Origin: Pseudohalioglobus lutimaris
GTDB taxonomy: Bacteria > Pseudomonadota > Gammaproteobacteria > Pseudomonadales > Halieaceae
Reading direction: 5' to 3'
NCBI RefSeq assembly: GCF_002866825.1
Contig: NZ_PKUS01000005.1
Span: 186,001-250,000 of the forward strand
DNA: 64,000 nt
Numbering within the stretch: the first letter of the stretch is position 1; the number at the start of each line of letters is the position of its first letter. The notes under the pieces are model-generated. The model saw only the letters and a list, made by a program, of their open reading frames with translations. It had not been told where the DNA came from and did no database searches. The position numbers and the translations under genes are program-made. Of this stretch, positions 24,722 through 34,675 are shown piece by piece.

Positions 24722-25519
24722 ATGAATACTGTGGACCAGGTGATGGCCCTGGTACCGCGGGCTGTTCCTGACGAGGCCGCGCTGCGTAAATGCAAAATTG
24801 TCTCCCATCGCGGCGAACACGATAATCGCAAGACTAAAGAAAATACCCTGTCAGCCTTTGACAAAGCAAGGGCTGCAGGTGTGTACGGCCTGGAATGTGA
24901 TATTCGCTGGACGCGAGATCACGTGCCGGTGATTTGCCATGATGCCACGTTGGCGCGTGTTTTTGAGCTGCCCATGGAGGTAGCCGAACTGACGTTTTCC
25001 CAACTGCGCGAGCGGGTTCCCGAGGTGCCATCCCTGGCGGAGGTGGTGCAGCGCTATGGGGGGGATGCGCACCTGATGCTAGAGATAAAGGTCTTCAGTG
25101 CCCAACATCTGCAGGACCAGCGCGCCTCCCTGCAAACCATTCTGGGCGACCTGCAGCCGGCTGCAGATTTCCACATGCTTGCCCTGGATCCGGCGCTGTT
25201 TACGGTGGTCGATTTTCTACCGCCGTACTGCTTTTTACCGGTGGCGCAAATGAATTTTGCGGTACTGAGCGAGATCAGTCTGCAGCGCGGATACGCCGGA
25301 CTTGCCGGGCATTACCTGTTGCTTAACGAGCGAATGAGGCGGCGTCATCATCGCGCAGGGCAGTGGATAGGTACTGGCTTTCCCCGTTCGCGCAATGCCA
25401 TGCTGCGTGAGATTGCGCGTGACGTGGAATGGATTTTCAGTAACGACGCAGTGCAGTTGCAACATGAACTGGATGCACTGCGGCGAGCTCGCATATCCAT
25501 CCGGCGTCCCATGCAGTAA
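24722..25519 (+). CDS. Glycerophosphodiester phosphodiesterase family protein
   Basis: A 265-residue TIM-barrel phosphodiesterase that would release glycerol 3-phosphate from deacylated phospholipids. Catalytic motifs are VSHRGEHDN (His29, Arg30), KENTLSAF, GLECDIRWT (Glu58, Asp60 region) and ICHDATL (His73). There is no signal peptide, suggesting a cytoplasmic UgpQ-like enzyme. The ATG at 24722 lacks a ribosome binding site; a TTG at 24692 or 24695 has GGAGG at good spacing and could be the real start, adding about nine residues. It diverges from the MFS gene. Confidence 0.83.
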   Translation: MNTVDQVMALVPRAVPDEAALRKCKIVSHRGEHDNRKTKENTLSAFDKARAAGVYGLECDIRWTRDHVPVICHDATLARVFELPMEVAELTFSQLRERVPEVPSLAEVVQRYGGDAHLMLEIKVFSAQHLQDQRASLQTILGDLQPAADFHMLALDPALFTVVDFLPPYCFLPVAQMNFAVLSEISLQRGYAGLAGHYLLLNERMRRRHHRAGQWIGTGFPRSRNAMLREIARDVEWIFSNDAVQLQHELDALRRARISIRRPMQ

Positions 25520-25588
25520 TATGCGCGCGGTTTTGTTCTGTCCCTGCGCCTGCCCGAATGGGAGGCCATCCATTGCGAGAGACCCACC

Positions 25589-26899
25589 ATGACATTCGAG
25601 CAACTCGGCCTGTCACCTGCGCTGCTGTTGGCGGTGCAAGAGAAAGGCTACACCGAGCCCTCGCCGGTGCAGGAACAGGCCATTCCCGCTGTGCTCTCTG
25701 GTCGCGACGTCATGGCTGCCGCACAAACCGGTACGGGTAAAACCGCGGGTTTCACGCTGCCTATCTTGCAGCGCCTGCTGGATAGTGGCCCGCTTAAACC
25801 GCACCGGACGCGCGCGCTGATCCTGGCGCCCACGCGAGAGTTGGCCGCCCAGGTCGCAGAAAGTGTGGGCACTTATGGCGCACACCTACCGCTGAAATCC
25901 GCCGTGGTATTTGGTGGCGTGAAGATTAATCCGCAAATTGAGCGTTTGCGTCGAGGGGTCGACATACTCATCGCCACACCGGGTCGGTTGCTGGATCTCC
26001 ACGGGCAGGGTGAGATCAACTTCGACGACCTGGAAATCCTGGTTCTGGATGAAGCCGACCGCATGCTCGACATGGGTTTCATCCACGATATCCGCCGCAT
26101 CATCAAGTTGTTGCCCTCAGAGCGACAGAACCTGCTGTTCTCGGCGACTTTTGCCATGGAGATCCGCGAGTTGACCACCCGGTTGCTGCACAACCCGGTG
26201 GAAGTAGAGGTGGCTGCGGCCAATGCGACTGCAGACAACGTGGAGCAATGGGTCTATCCCGTGGACAAAAAGCGCAAGAGTGCCTTGCTGCGGGAACTGG
26301 TGGAGGTTAATAACTGGACCCAGGTGTTGGTCTTCGCGCGCACCAAGCACGGCGCCAATCGCCTGGCGCAGCAACTAGAAAAAGCCGGGCTGGAAGCGGC
26401 TGCGATTCATGGGAACAAGAGCCAGAGTGCACGTACTCGCGCGTTGGAGGGCTTCAAGAACGGTAGCGTCCGGGTTCTGGTGGCGACGGATATCGCGGCC
26501 CGTGGCCTGGATATTGCCCAGTTACCGCAGGTGGTGAACTTTGACCTGCCCAATGTACCGGAAGACTACGTGCATCGTATTGGCCGCACTGGCCGGGCGG
26601 GTGCCTCCGGGCGCGCATACTCTCTGGTGAGTGCCGATGAAATCAAGCAGCTCAACGCCATAGAACAGGTGATACAGCGTCACCTGAAGCGTGAGTACAT
26701 AAGCGGCTTTGAGCCCGACCACGAAGTGCCCGCCAGTGCGCCCCTGCGGAAACCTAAACAGGCAGGGCGGCCCGGTGGCGGCAAGGGGCGCGGCGGCGGA
26801 AAGCACACCGCGCGCGGACGGGGCAGTGACGGCCACAACCGACCGCGTCGTCGGCGCAGGCCGCGAGCAGGTTCCCCTGCGCGCAAACCGTCCTCCTAG
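25589..26899 (+). CDS. rhlE: DEAD-box ATP-dependent RNA helicase RhlE-like
   Basis: A 436-residue RNA helicase. The Q motif ([26 protein letters not shown]), Walker [33 protein letters not shown], and the C-domain motifs ARGLDIAQ and HRIGRTGR are complete. The tail after residue 370 is rich in Gly, Arg and Lys ([13 protein letters not shown]..., [12 protein letters not shown]), a disordered RNA-binding extension common in the RhlE group. It remodels RNA during ribosome assembly or decay. It is a single gene between convergent or divergent neighbours. Confidence 0.92.
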   Translation: MTFEQLGLSPALLLAVQEKGYTEPSPVQEQAIPAVLSGRDVMAAAQTGTGKTAGFTLPILQRLLDSGPLKPHRTRALILAPTRELAAQVAESVGTYGAHLPLKSAVVFGGVKINPQIERLRRGVDILIATPGRLLDLHGQGEINFDDLEILVLDEADRMLDMGFIHDIRRIIKLLPSERQNLLFSATFAMEIRELTTRLLHNPVEVEVAAANATADNVEQWVYPVDKKRKSALLRELVEVNNWTQVLVFARTKHGANRLAQQLEKAGLEAAAIHGNKSQSARTRALEGFKNGSVRVLVATDIAARGLDIAQLPQVVNFDLPNVPEDYVHRIGRTGRAGASGRAYSLVSADEIKQLNAIEQVIQRHLKREYISGFEPDHEVPASAPLRKPKQAGRPGGGKGRGGGKHTARGRGSDGHNRPRRRRRPRAGSPARKPSS

Positions 26900-26926
26900 G
26901 TTCGACGCAGGCCGGTGCGGGCGGTG

Positions 26927-28732
26927 TCAGTAGCCGCCGCGCCCGGCGAGGATTTCGGCAGCAAAGTCTTCTGTCAGCGCTTCGTAGTGATCGCTGCCCG
27001 GTTTCATCACCAGTAGCGGGTCGCTGACGACGGCCGGGTCAAACCCCTGCTTGCGCAAGTCACCCTTAAGCATTTTGAAGGTGCCGGTGGTATCCATGTC
27101 GGGCAGAATGCGCAGAAACTGTGGCCGCGCATAGGTGGGTAACTGGGCGCAAATATGTGCTGAGAAATCAGCAATATCCAGTTCTCTGGCATCATCTGTC
27201 AGCAACAGTGCCGCCATACCCGCACGTCCGTCGGTGCCGGGTATCTCCACTCCGTAAACGTTGCAGAAGTGCACCTGGGGGTGGGCGTTGATGACCTCGC
27301 CCACCTCATTGGTGGACACGTTTTCACCCTTCCAGCGGAAGGTATCGCCAATGCGGTCAACAAACTGGTAGTGAGGCAGGCCGAAAGCGAAGCCCACATC
27401 GACCGTCTTCAGCAGATCGCCGGTGTTGAACCAGGCGTCACCTGGCTTGTATACGTCGCGCAGAATTTTCTTTTCCGTGGCCTCTGCATTGGTATAGCCC
27501 TCAAACGCGGTAACCGCAGTGATCTTGCCCAGCAGCAGTCCGGCTTGTCCCGGCGCCGCTTTGACACAGCGGCCCCTGGCATCGCGTACAACCTCATCTG
27601 CATCAATGTCGTACTGCACCAGGGTGTGGGGCAGGCTGCCTGTGCCCACGGTGCAGTCCTTGTTCAGCAGGTTGATAAAGCCCACGTTACCCTCGCTGGA
27701 CCCATAGAATTCCGAGACGCGGGTAATGCCAAAGCGCTCCTTGAATGCATGCCAGATATCCGGGCGTAAGCCGTTGCCCATCACCGTGGTGAGTGGATTC
27801 TGGTAATCGTCGCGGTGCTCCGGCGTGGCCAGCAGGTAGCGGCAGATTTCACCGATATAAATAAAACAGGTGGTCTCATGTTCGCGCACTTCCTCGAGGA
27901 ACTGGCTGGCAGAGAATTTGCGGCGCAGGAAAATACTGGCTCCGGTGTTGAAGGCCGCACCGGCGCCGAGGAACAGGGCCGTACCGTGGTAGAGCGGGAG
28001 GCAGAGGTAGATGCGGTCGTTAACATCACAGCGCAAGCCTCCCAGTGAGGACATCAGCGAACTCAGTATAAAGCGCTTATTGCTCATGACCGCCGCTTTC
28101 GGCAGGCCCGTGGTGCCGGATGTAAAGATATACAGGGCGTGTTCCGCAATCGTGTTTTCTGCGGTTTCCGGTGGGTTACTGGTGGCTTCGTGGGCGCTGG
28201 CGCCCAGGTCAGTGGCCCAGTCAGGGCATTGCTGCGTACCGCTGTCACGGACATAGAGCCAGGCCATGACGTCAGGCAAAGCTGTCTCGTTGCTGATTTC
28301 AGCAACCGCTTCCAGTCGCTCTTCACCAAACAGGCACCAGCGCGCGTCGGTAATTTGCAGACAGTGCGTGAGCGCGCGGCCAGTCAGGTTGGTGTTGATC
28401 AACGCGGCGATGCCGCCTAACTTATTCACTGCGATCAGTGAAGTCAGGAATTCGACGCGATTTTCCATTATCAGTGCGGCGCAATCACCGCGCGTCAGGC
28501 CCAGTCGTTTGAGTCCATGGGCGACCTGGTTGGCCTCGGCATTGAGTTCGCTCCAGCTCAGTTCGCGGCCCTCAAAGATAACAGCGCTGCGCTCCGGATA
28601 ACGCCTGGCAAGCGCTTCCACACGCCCTCCAAGGCAGTCCCTGGTGGTCATGGCTCGCGGCCGTAGGGCCCTGGCCAGAGAGGTGATGGCCGGCAATTGG
28701 CACAGGGTTTCCTTGAGCTTGCTCATAGTCAT
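26927..28732 (-). CDS. Long-chain acyl-CoA synthetase, FATP/very-long-chain type
   Basis: A 601-residue AMP-forming acyl-CoA synthetase with the fatty-acid transport protein-like organisation. The P-loop YIFTSGTTGLPKAAVMSNKR, FYGSSEGNVGFINL, WFNTGDLL and FVDRIGDTFRWKGENVSTNEV are characteristic. It activates long or very long chain fatty acids for beta-oxidation or for wax ester and lipid synthesis. The start ATGACTATG overlaps the stop of the EEP-family gene (ATGA), making it the last gene of the lipid operon that begins with the wax ester synthase at 31588. Acyl-CoA from this enzyme is exactly what that synthase consumes. Confidence 0.9.
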   Translation of the reverse strand: MTMSKLKETLCQLPAITSLARALRPRAMTTRDCLGGRVEALARRYPERSAVIFEGRELSWSELNAEANQVAHGLKRLGLTRGDCAALIMENRVEFLTSLIAVNKLGGIAALINTNLTGRALTHCLQITDARWCLFGEERLEAVAEISNETALPDVMAWLYVRDSGTQQCPDWATDLGASAHEATSNPPETAENTIAEHALYIFTSGTTGLPKAAVMSNKRFILSSLMSSLGGLRCDVNDRIYLCLPLYHGTALFLGAGAAFNTGASIFLRRKFSASQFLEEVREHETTCFIYIGEICRYLLATPEHRDDYQNPLTTVMGNGLRPDIWHAFKERFGITRVSEFYGSSEGNVGFINLLNKDCTVGTGSLPHTLVQYDIDADEVVRDARGRCVKAAPGQAGLLLGKITAVTAFEGYTNAEATEKKILRDVYKPGDAWFNTGDLLKTVDVGFAFGLPHYQFVDRIGDTFRWKGENVSTNEVGEVINAHPQVHFCNVYGVEIPGTDGRAGMAALLLTDDARELDIADFSAHICAQLPTYARPQFLRILPDMDTTGTFKMLKGDLRKQGFDPAVVSDPLLVMKPGSDHYEALTEDFAAEILAGRGGY

Positions 28733-29496
28733 TCCAGCTTGAATACTCCAAAGAGGGCGGCATGGTCAGACAGGTCCCGCCAGTGTCCGCTCGCCAGGCG
28801 ATTACATGATTCCGGCTGCAGGCCACGGTAGTATACTCGATCAACGGGTAGAAACGGCGCCCACACGGGAAACGTACGGGCATGGCGTCCCTGCAGGTTA
28901 ACAAACAGTTCTTCCAGGCCAAGGTCGTCGTGCAGGTGATGTTCCGCGCGGCTGCGCCAGTCGTTGAAGTCACCGGCAATAATCATCGGTTCATCGCGCG
29001 GCACATGCTGGTCGATACGCTCAGTCAGGGTTTGTAGCTGCTCTTTGCGTTCCTGTTCCAGCAGACCAAGGTGCACGCAGAGTGTGTGTAATCGCGTGGC
29101 CTTGTGAGGAAGTTCGATCACCCCGTGGAGAATGCTGCGACTGGAGCGTGGGAAGATTGAGACATCGATATTTTCCCAACTTACGAACGGATGCATGCTG
29201 AGAATGGCATTGCCGTGGTCACCCTTGCGATAGATTGCGTTGCGACCGTAAGCGAAATGCGGCCAGGCCTGGTCCGCCAGGTACTCAAAATGCGGTTGGT
29301 CCGGATAGGAGAACTTACGACGCTTGGCCTTGCTCTTGATAGCGGTGCCATGAATTTCCTGCAGGAAAACGATATCCGCACCTGTCTCGGCGATGCGTTC
29401 GCGCATGGACTCAAGCATAAAACGGCGATTGCCGGAGCAGTAACCCTTGTGCACATTGTAGGTGAGGATGTGGATTTCGCGGTCGCTGCCCGTCAT
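28729..29496 (-). CDS. Endonuclease/exonuclease/phosphatase (EEP) family hydrolase
   Basis: A 255-residue metal-dependent phosphodiesterase-fold protein: ILTYNVHKG (Asn), FLQEIHG (metal-binding Glu), IAGDFNDW (Asp/Asn) and DLSDHAALFG (terminal SDH). The family includes nucleases, sphingomyelinases and inositol phosphatases. The operon neighbours (a CDP-alcohol phosphatidyltransferase 4 bases upstream and an acyl-CoA synthetase downstream) point to a phospholipid or phosphodiester role. E. coli ybhP, next to cardiolipin synthase clsB, is a comparable context. No signal peptide is visible. Confidence 0.85.
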   Translation of the reverse strand: MTGSDREIHILTYNVHKGYCSGNRRFMLESMRERIAETGADIVFLQEIHGTAIKSKAKRRKFSYPDQPHFEYLADQAWPHFAYGRNAIYRKGDHGNAILSMHPFVSWENIDVSIFPRSSRSILHGVIELPHKATRLHTLCVHLGLLEQERKEQLQTLTERIDQHVPRDEPMIIAGDFNDWRSRAEHHLHDDLGLEELFVNLQGRHARTFPVWAPFLPVDRVYYRGLQPESCNRLASGHWRDLSDHAALFGVFKLE

Positions 29497-29500
29497 TTAA

Positions 29501-30055
29501 TCAGTTACCCGGTTCCTGGTTCTGGTGGGCCTTACGCGTCCACGTCACCACGTAGTCCAGGCCACTGACGACAGCGATCATCAATACGAGCACCGTTGCC
29601 CCCTGAATTACCTGCGGCCCTATCAATGGAGTCAATTGCGCTGCCAATAACATCACACAGAAGCAGATTTGCACCAGCATGTTGATTTTACTGAGCGCGG
29701 TGGCAGCGAAATGAATAGGCCCTACCAGTACTCGATAACAGAGTGCGCCGCTGACGATTATCAGGTCGCGACCCACGACAATTGTAGCCACATACCAGGG
29801 GACCAGTTCTATCTGGGCGAAGCAGAGGAAGGTGACCATGATGAGCAGCTTGTCCGCCACCGGGTCGAGTGCAGCGCCGAACTGGGAGAAGTACCCCAGT
29901 CGTCTGGCGGTAAATCCATCCAGGGCATCGGTAATGCCTGCCAGCAGCCCGATCCACAGCGCCAGGGCGTAGTGGTGGCGCAGGATGAGCAAACCAAGCG
30001 GCAGCGCCAGCAGCAGCCGCAGGGTCGTTAATGCGTTGGGCAGGTACTTGAGCAT
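29501..30055 (-). CDS. CDP-alcohol phosphatidyltransferase family protein
   Basis: A 184-residue integral membrane enzyme with about five or six hydrophobic segments. The CDP-alcohol phosphotransferase signature is intact in DALDGFTARRLGYFSQFGAALDPVADK (D-x2-DG-x2-AR-x8-G-x3-D-x3-D). Related enzymes make phosphatidylglycerophosphate (PgsA), cardiolipin or phosphatidylinositol. The length fits PgsA, but a second copy elsewhere may be the housekeeping one, so I do not assign the symbol. It follows the wax ester synthase by 15 bases in an operon of lipid genes. Confidence 0.86.
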   Translation of the reverse strand: MLKYLPNALTTLRLLLALPLGLLILRHHYALALWIGLLAGITDALDGFTARRLGYFSQFGAALDPVADKLLIMVTFLCFAQIELVPWYVATIVVGRDLIIVSGALCYRVLVGPIHFAATALSKINMLVQICFCVMLLAAQLTPLIGPQVIQGATVLVLMIAVVSGLDYVVTWTRKAHQNQEPGN

Positions 30056-30070
30056 GGACGGCCGGGCAGG

Positions 30071-31588
30071 CTAATTCACGGGGGCGGCGGCTGTTGCCTT
30101 TGCCTTCGATTTTGCTCTTGTCTTTGTCTTGGCCTTAGCCTTTGCTTTTGCTTTTGGTTTCGCCTTGTGCCTGGTCGTGGTGCGGGAGACTGCACGCCGC
30201 CTGCTGGATGGAGCCGCCAGCAGTGCCTTCTCCAATTCCCCAAAGTGCCGGAGGATGGCTTCCGAGAGCAGGTGCACATCCGGTAGCGCGTGACGGTCGG
30301 CGAGCAGGCCGAAGTCAAGGGAGTTACCGTGTGAGAGCAGGGTTACGTTCAGGTTCACACCGGGCAACAGCGTTGAAATCGGATAGCTGGCGACCATGCG
30401 CGAGCCACAGAGATAAAGGTCTTCTTCACCGGGGCCGGGAACATTGGACACCAGCACGTTGTACGAGGGCGCCAATATCTGATCCAGCTTGCTGCGCTCC
30501 AACAGCTCATACAGGGCGAAGACCATTACACCGTAGTCCATCATCGCCTCCGCGGACAAGCTCGCTACTTCCGCCTTGGAGGCGGCGGAGGATTCGACAA
30601 CCTGTGCCAGTCTCCGTCCCGGGCTTACCCCCGGGTCACCGAGCCGTACATGTACGGCAGAAACCTGGGTGCGGGCACTGTCGTCCGATTTACTGCGAAT
30701 GGACATGGGGCACAGGGCGACCAGTGGTGCAGTGGGTGTCTCACCGTGTGCGCTGAGATATTCGTCCAGAGCCGCGCCAATAATCGCCAGCACTACCTCG
30801 TTCACGGTGCACTGCCGCGTCTTGCCCATTTTTTTGACGCGGTCCAGCGGCAGCGTGCAAATCGCCGTGGAGCGCGTATCCCACTGAATGGGCTTGTTCA
30901 TTCGGGTGCGCCGCGCTGAGAAGGGGATCTGCGCGTCACTCTCGCGCAGTTTCATCCACTGCAGGCCTACCTTGGTCATGAACTGGTACGCCTCCATCAC
31001 GCCCCTGGCCTGCTGCATCAGCGGGTTGGTCCTCTTACTGGGCCTGCCTTGCGTCTTTTTCTTGTTCCGGGCGTTCGGGTCAAAGGACCAGGTGGTGACC
31101 ACGGTGTCATCTTTGGGCGAGGTCGATAATGACCCGTACATGCGCTTCACGCCAGACATGCCATCGATATAGGCGTGGTGAATCTTCGAGTAAATGGCGA
31201 AACGGTTGCCTTCAAGACCTTCAATGATCTGGCACATCCAGCAGGGGCGACGGCGGTCCAGCAGACTGCTGTGCAAGCGCTGTACGACTTCCATCAGCTG
31301 GTCTTCGGTGCCGGGCCCGGGCAGGGCAGAGTGACGGACATGATAATTTATGTCGATCTCCTCGCTTTCCTTCCATTGCGGCATGCCAAGACGTGGAAAG
31401 TAGGGTGTGTAACTGAAGGGTGCGACCACGGGTGCCTGCTTGAATCGGGCCACAAGTTCCTGCAGGTAGTTTGCCGGCGCATTCTTCGGCATCTCAAAGA
31501 TCTGTATCGCGCCCACATGCTTGGGGCTCTGTGCCGATTCAGTGAGGAAGAACATCAGGTCTAGTGGCGGGATGGACGTATTGCTCAT
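30071..31588 (-). CDS. Wax ester synthase/acyl-CoA:diacylglycerol acyltransferase (WS/DGAT) with Lys/Ala-rich tail
   Basis: A 505-residue acyltransferase that esterifies fatty alcohols or diacylglycerol with acyl-CoA to make storage lipid. The catalytic HHxxxDG motif (KIHHAYIDGMSG, His137-His138 and Asp142) is intact, and the C-terminal PLY-like region VSNVPGPGEEDLYLCG and LNVTLLSHGNSLDFGLL matches the family. After about residue 465 it carries an unusual tail of alternating Lys and Ala (KAKPKAKAKAKAKTKTRAK) resembling histone-H1-like or AlgP tails. The tail could bind acidic lipid surfaces or nucleic acid. It heads the operon with the phosphatidyltransferase, EEP hydrolase and acyl-CoA synthetase. 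Confidence 0.9.
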   Translation of the reverse strand: MSNTSIPPLDLMFFLTESAQSPKHVGAIQIFEMPKNAPANYLQELVARFKQAPVVAPFSYTPYFPRLGMPQWKESEEIDINYHVRHSALPGPGTEDQLMEVVQRLHSSLLDRRRPCWMCQIIEGLEGNRFAIYSKIHHAYIDGMSGVKRMYGSLSTSPKDDTVVTTWSFDPNARNKKKTQGRPSKRTNPLMQQARGVMEAYQFMTKVGLQWMKLRESDAQIPFSARRTRMNKPIQWDTRSTAICTLPLDRVKKMGKTRQCTVNEVVLAIIGAALDEYLSAHGETPTAPLVALCPMSIRSKSDDSARTQVSAVHVRLGDPGVSPGRRLAQVVESSAASKAEVASLSAEAMMDYGVMVFALYELLERSKLDQILAPSYNVLVSNVPGPGEEDLYLCGSRMVASYPISTLLPGVNLNVTLLSHGNSLDFGLLADRHALPDVHLLSEAILRHFGELEKALLAAPSSRRRAVSRTTTRHKAKPKAKAKAKAKTKTRAKSKAKATAAAPVN

Positions 31589-31772
31589 GTTAGCTCTCTG
31601 GCATGATTTTATTGTCAGTAGTGGACAGGGACACGGCCGATTAGTCCCGCAGTTGCCACGTGGACGGCGGCGGAGCCTACGGAGCCGGCGGTGCCCACAA
31701 AATATCCGTTAGTGCAGTGTAGCCCATGCGCACTGAAAGCAGGTAGAGAGACCGGTGCTGCAAACGGTTTTT

Positions 31773-34475
31773 TCACGCGAATACTCTGCGCAACAGCTTG
31801 TCGGTTTCGATAGCGATAAAGCTGGGTAGAAAACAGAGCAAAATCAATGGCCACCATTCGGGCGGGAACGGGGCCGTCCGAAAGAGTGCAGCCGCCTCCG
31901 GGATCAAGGTGGGGATGAATCTGATAGCAATGCTCAGGGCGATGCCCGCCAGCAGCCAGTGATTGGAGAGTGGGTTAAAGGTGAACACGGATGCGCGGAT
32001 AGACCGCGCTGACATGACATAGCCGAAATGTGCCAGCAGTATCGCCCAGAAAGCTGCGGTCTGCGCCTGGGTCAGCAGCAGCGCGTCGACAATCTGTCCG
32101 TCGACCACGGCGGCGTTACCGAAGTGGTAGTAGATCAGAAAGCCCGGTATGGCAATGGCGAACCCCATGATAACTACCCGTTGCAGGAAAAGTGCGTCAA
32201 TGATGTGCGCATCTGCCGGTCGGGGAGGGGCGTCGAGAAGGCCTTTTTCCTTGCCTTCCATCATTAACGGCATGGTCAGCAGAACGGAGTCCAGCAGGTT
32301 GATCCACAGGATCTGCACGGGTTCGAGGACAAAGCGTGCACCGAACAGGGGCACCCAGGCGGCCATGATGATCGCCCCCATAATCAATAGCGCCTGGGCC
32401 GCGTTTGTTGGCAGTGTGTAGAGAATCGCCTTCTGCAGATTGTTCCAGGCGTGGCGCCCTTCCTCCACCGCGGCGACAATGGTGGCGAAATTGTCATCAG
32501 CGAGCACCATATCGGAGGATTCCTTGGCTACCTCAGTGCCGCTGATGCCCATGGCGATACCGATGTCCGCCGCCTTCAGTGCCGGGGCATCGTTGACACC
32601 GTCACCGGTCATTGCCACCACAAGACCCTGTGCCTGCAGTGCTTCGGCGATGGCTTTCTTGTGTTCCGGGGCCACCCTGGCAAACACTGACACCTCGGCA
32701 GTGGCATCGCGCAACTGGGTCTCTTGCAGGTGATTGAGTTCGGCACCGGTCATTACCTTTTCCGCGGCGATTCCCAGCTGCCGGGCGACGGCCTGGGCCG
32801 TGTCGGGGTGGTCGCCGGTGATCATCACCGTACGTATTCCCGCTCGCTTGCACTGTTCCACCGCTTCGATGGCGGATTGTTTCGGTGGATCGATCATGCC
32901 CTGCAAGCCCACGAAGCACATGTCCCTCAGACTGTCCTGGCTCAACTCAGTATAATCCGCTGCGACCTGCTTCTCGGCAAAGCCCAGCGTGCGCAGCGCG
33001 TCTACGGCGAAGGATTTAGCTGTACCCAGCGCTTGCTCCCTTGCAAATGTCCCGCACTCACCTTGTTCGCTGAGCGTGTTGCTGCACATGTCGACGATCA
33101 CTTCCGGAGCACCCTTGACGAGGATCCAGCGTTGACCCTGGTCTTCAACCAGTACGGCCATGTACTTGACGCTTGAATCAAAGGGTAATTCCACCAGGCG
33201 TTGTACCGAGTCGGCGGCGATTTCCGCTTTCGCTCCGGAGATCCGCAGGGCCAGTTCGGTAGGGTCCCCGGTGCCGCCCTCGCCGGAGAGGTGTGCGTTG
33301 TTGCAGTCGAAGCCACAGCGCAGTAGGCGCATCAGTGCCGGATGTTCGGCCGGCTTGATCGCCTGGTTGCGGCGGCGGAATTCTCCCTCGATATCCAGGC
33401 CCGTGCCGGTTACCGCGAGTATTTCGCCGCCCGCATAGACCCGGGTGACTGTCATGCGGTTCTCAGTGAGCGTACCGGTCTTGTCAGAACAGATTACCGA
33501 GGTGGCCCCTAGTGTCTCGGCCGCCGGCAGTTTGCGTATCAGTGCCTTGCGGCCGGCCATTACCATCCCCGAGAGGGCCAGGATGGAGGTGACCAGCGCC
33601 GGCAGCATTTCCGGGATCGCGGCTACCACCAGGGACACGGCACCGAGGAAACTATAGGAAATGGCGTAGCCCAGGTAGATACCGTAGCCAAAGTTGAATG
33701 CACCGACAATGAGAATGGCGATGATCAGCGTGCGCACGAATTCTTTCATTTTGCGCTGCAGGGGCGTGCTGTGCACATCGGCAGCCTTGACCATATCGGC
33801 GATGCGGCCAAACACCGTATTGGCCCCTGTTTCCACCACCATTGCCCGCGCGGTTCCCCGGGTGAGGTAGGTGCCGGAAAAGCCGACATTAAGCTGGTCG
33901 CCGGGCACGAGGTCGTCCCCCTGCAATTCACCAGTGAGTTTTTCCACGGGCACTGACTCGCCTGTAAGCGAGGATTCGTCCACGTGGATATTGGACACAT
34001 CAATAAAGCGCACGTCTGCGGGAATCTTGTCGCCGCCCTCCAGCACAACCAGGTCCCCCGGCACTAATTCCCGTGCCGGGATGCGGCGCTGGTCGCCGCA
34101 ACGGATTACCAGTGCCTCCTGGACCATCATGTTGCGCAGGGCGTCGAGCGCGCCCTCTGCCTTGCCTTCCTGCACAAATCCGAGAATAGCGTTGAGCAGT
34201 ACTACGGAAAGGATCACCACGGTATCCGGGAGCATATGGCTGCCCAGCGCCGTAAGCACGCCGGTCACCAGAGCGGTGGCGAGCAGAATGATTACCATGG
34301 GGTCATTGAACTGACGCAGGAAAAGGACCCACGCCGGGGTTTTCTGGAAGGCGATCTCGTTGGGGCCATGCTGCGCCAGGCGCTCAGCTGCAGTGCTTTC
34401 ATCCAGGCCCGACTCGCTGGATTGAAGACGCTGTAGAACGTGCTCAGGTGACAGTTTATACCATCGGTCGGTCAT
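31773..34475 (-). CDS. Cation-transporting P-type ATPase (P2/P3-like)
   Basis: A 900-residue P-type pump. The N-terminal cation ATPase domain, TGES actuator loop ([11 protein letters not shown] near 170), phosphorylation site DKTGTLT (Asp331), [11 protein letters not shown] and [11 protein letters not shown] are all complete. About ten membrane segments are visible, with the C-terminal six-helix group after residue 690. The ion-binding segment in helix M4 reads IPEMLPA (residues 287-293) where Ca2+ pumps usually have PEGLPA; PEMLP is closer to Mg2+ transporters, so ion specificity is open. GGAG precedes the ATG. It may export Ca2+ or import/export another divalent cation. Confidence 0.88.
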   Translation of the reverse strand: MTDRWYKLSPEHVLQRLQSSESGLDESTAAERLAQHGPNEIAFQKTPAWVLFLRQFNDPMVIILLATALVTGVLTALGSHMLPDTVVILSVVLLNAILGFVQEGKAEGALDALRNMMVQEALVIRCGDQRRIPARELVPGDLVVLEGGDKIPADVRFIDVSNIHVDESSLTGESVPVEKLTGELQGDDLVPGDQLNVGFSGTYLTRGTARAMVVETGANTVFGRIADMVKAADVHSTPLQRKMKEFVRTLIIAILIVGAFNFGYGIYLGYAISYSFLGAVSLVVAAIPEMLPALVTSILALSGMVMAGRKALIRKLPAAETLGATSVICSDKTGTLTENRMTVTRVYAGGEILAVTGTGLDIEGEFRRRNQAIKPAEHPALMRLLRCGFDCNNAHLSGEGGTGDPTELALRISGAKAEIAADSVQRLVELPFDSSVKYMAVLVEDQGQRWILVKGAPEVIVDMCSNTLSEQGECGTFAREQALGTAKSFAVDALRTLGFAEKQVAADYTELSQDSLRDMCFVGLQGMIDPPKQSAIEAVEQCKRAGIRTVMITGDHPDTAQAVARQLGIAAEKVMTGAELNHLQETQLRDATAEVSVFARVAPEHKKAIAEALQAQGLVVAMTGDGVNDAPALKAADIGIAMGISGTEVAKESSDMVLADDNFATIVAAVEEGRHAWNNLQKAILYTLPTNAAQALLIMGAIIMAAWVPLFGARFVLEPVQILWINLLDSVLLTMPLMMEGKEKGLLDAPPRPADAHIIDALFLQRVVIMGFAIAIPGFLIYYHFGNAAVVDGQIVDALLLTQAQTAAFWAILLAHFGYVMSARSIRASVFTFNPLSNHWLLAGIALSIAIRFIPTLIPEAAALFRTAPFPPEWWPLILLCFLPSFIAIETDKLLRRVFA

Positions 34476-34675
34476 GCGGACTCCATTGCCATCGTCATAC
34501 TGGGGCTCAACTGCTCCCAGTTTAGGCGTGCGTTGCGTGCGCGATCATGCGTTCGGTCAATAAACTCGCGGTAACAATGAGCGTAATTTGCGAGACTGGA
34601 GCCGTTCGCCGCAGTGATTCGGCAGCGCGCTGGGGGCAGCGCCAGGCGCAGTGGCCAGACGCGCATTCACCCTGT

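Noticed and set aside
31589-31772. Possible gene between the WS/DGAT and ATPase genes
   Set aside because: No frame with a start, ribosome site or recognisable protein; treated as a promoter and transcript-end region.
34476-34675. Short frames between the ATPase and hexR
   Set aside because: No ribosome binding site or similarity; no convincing regulatory motif was found either.
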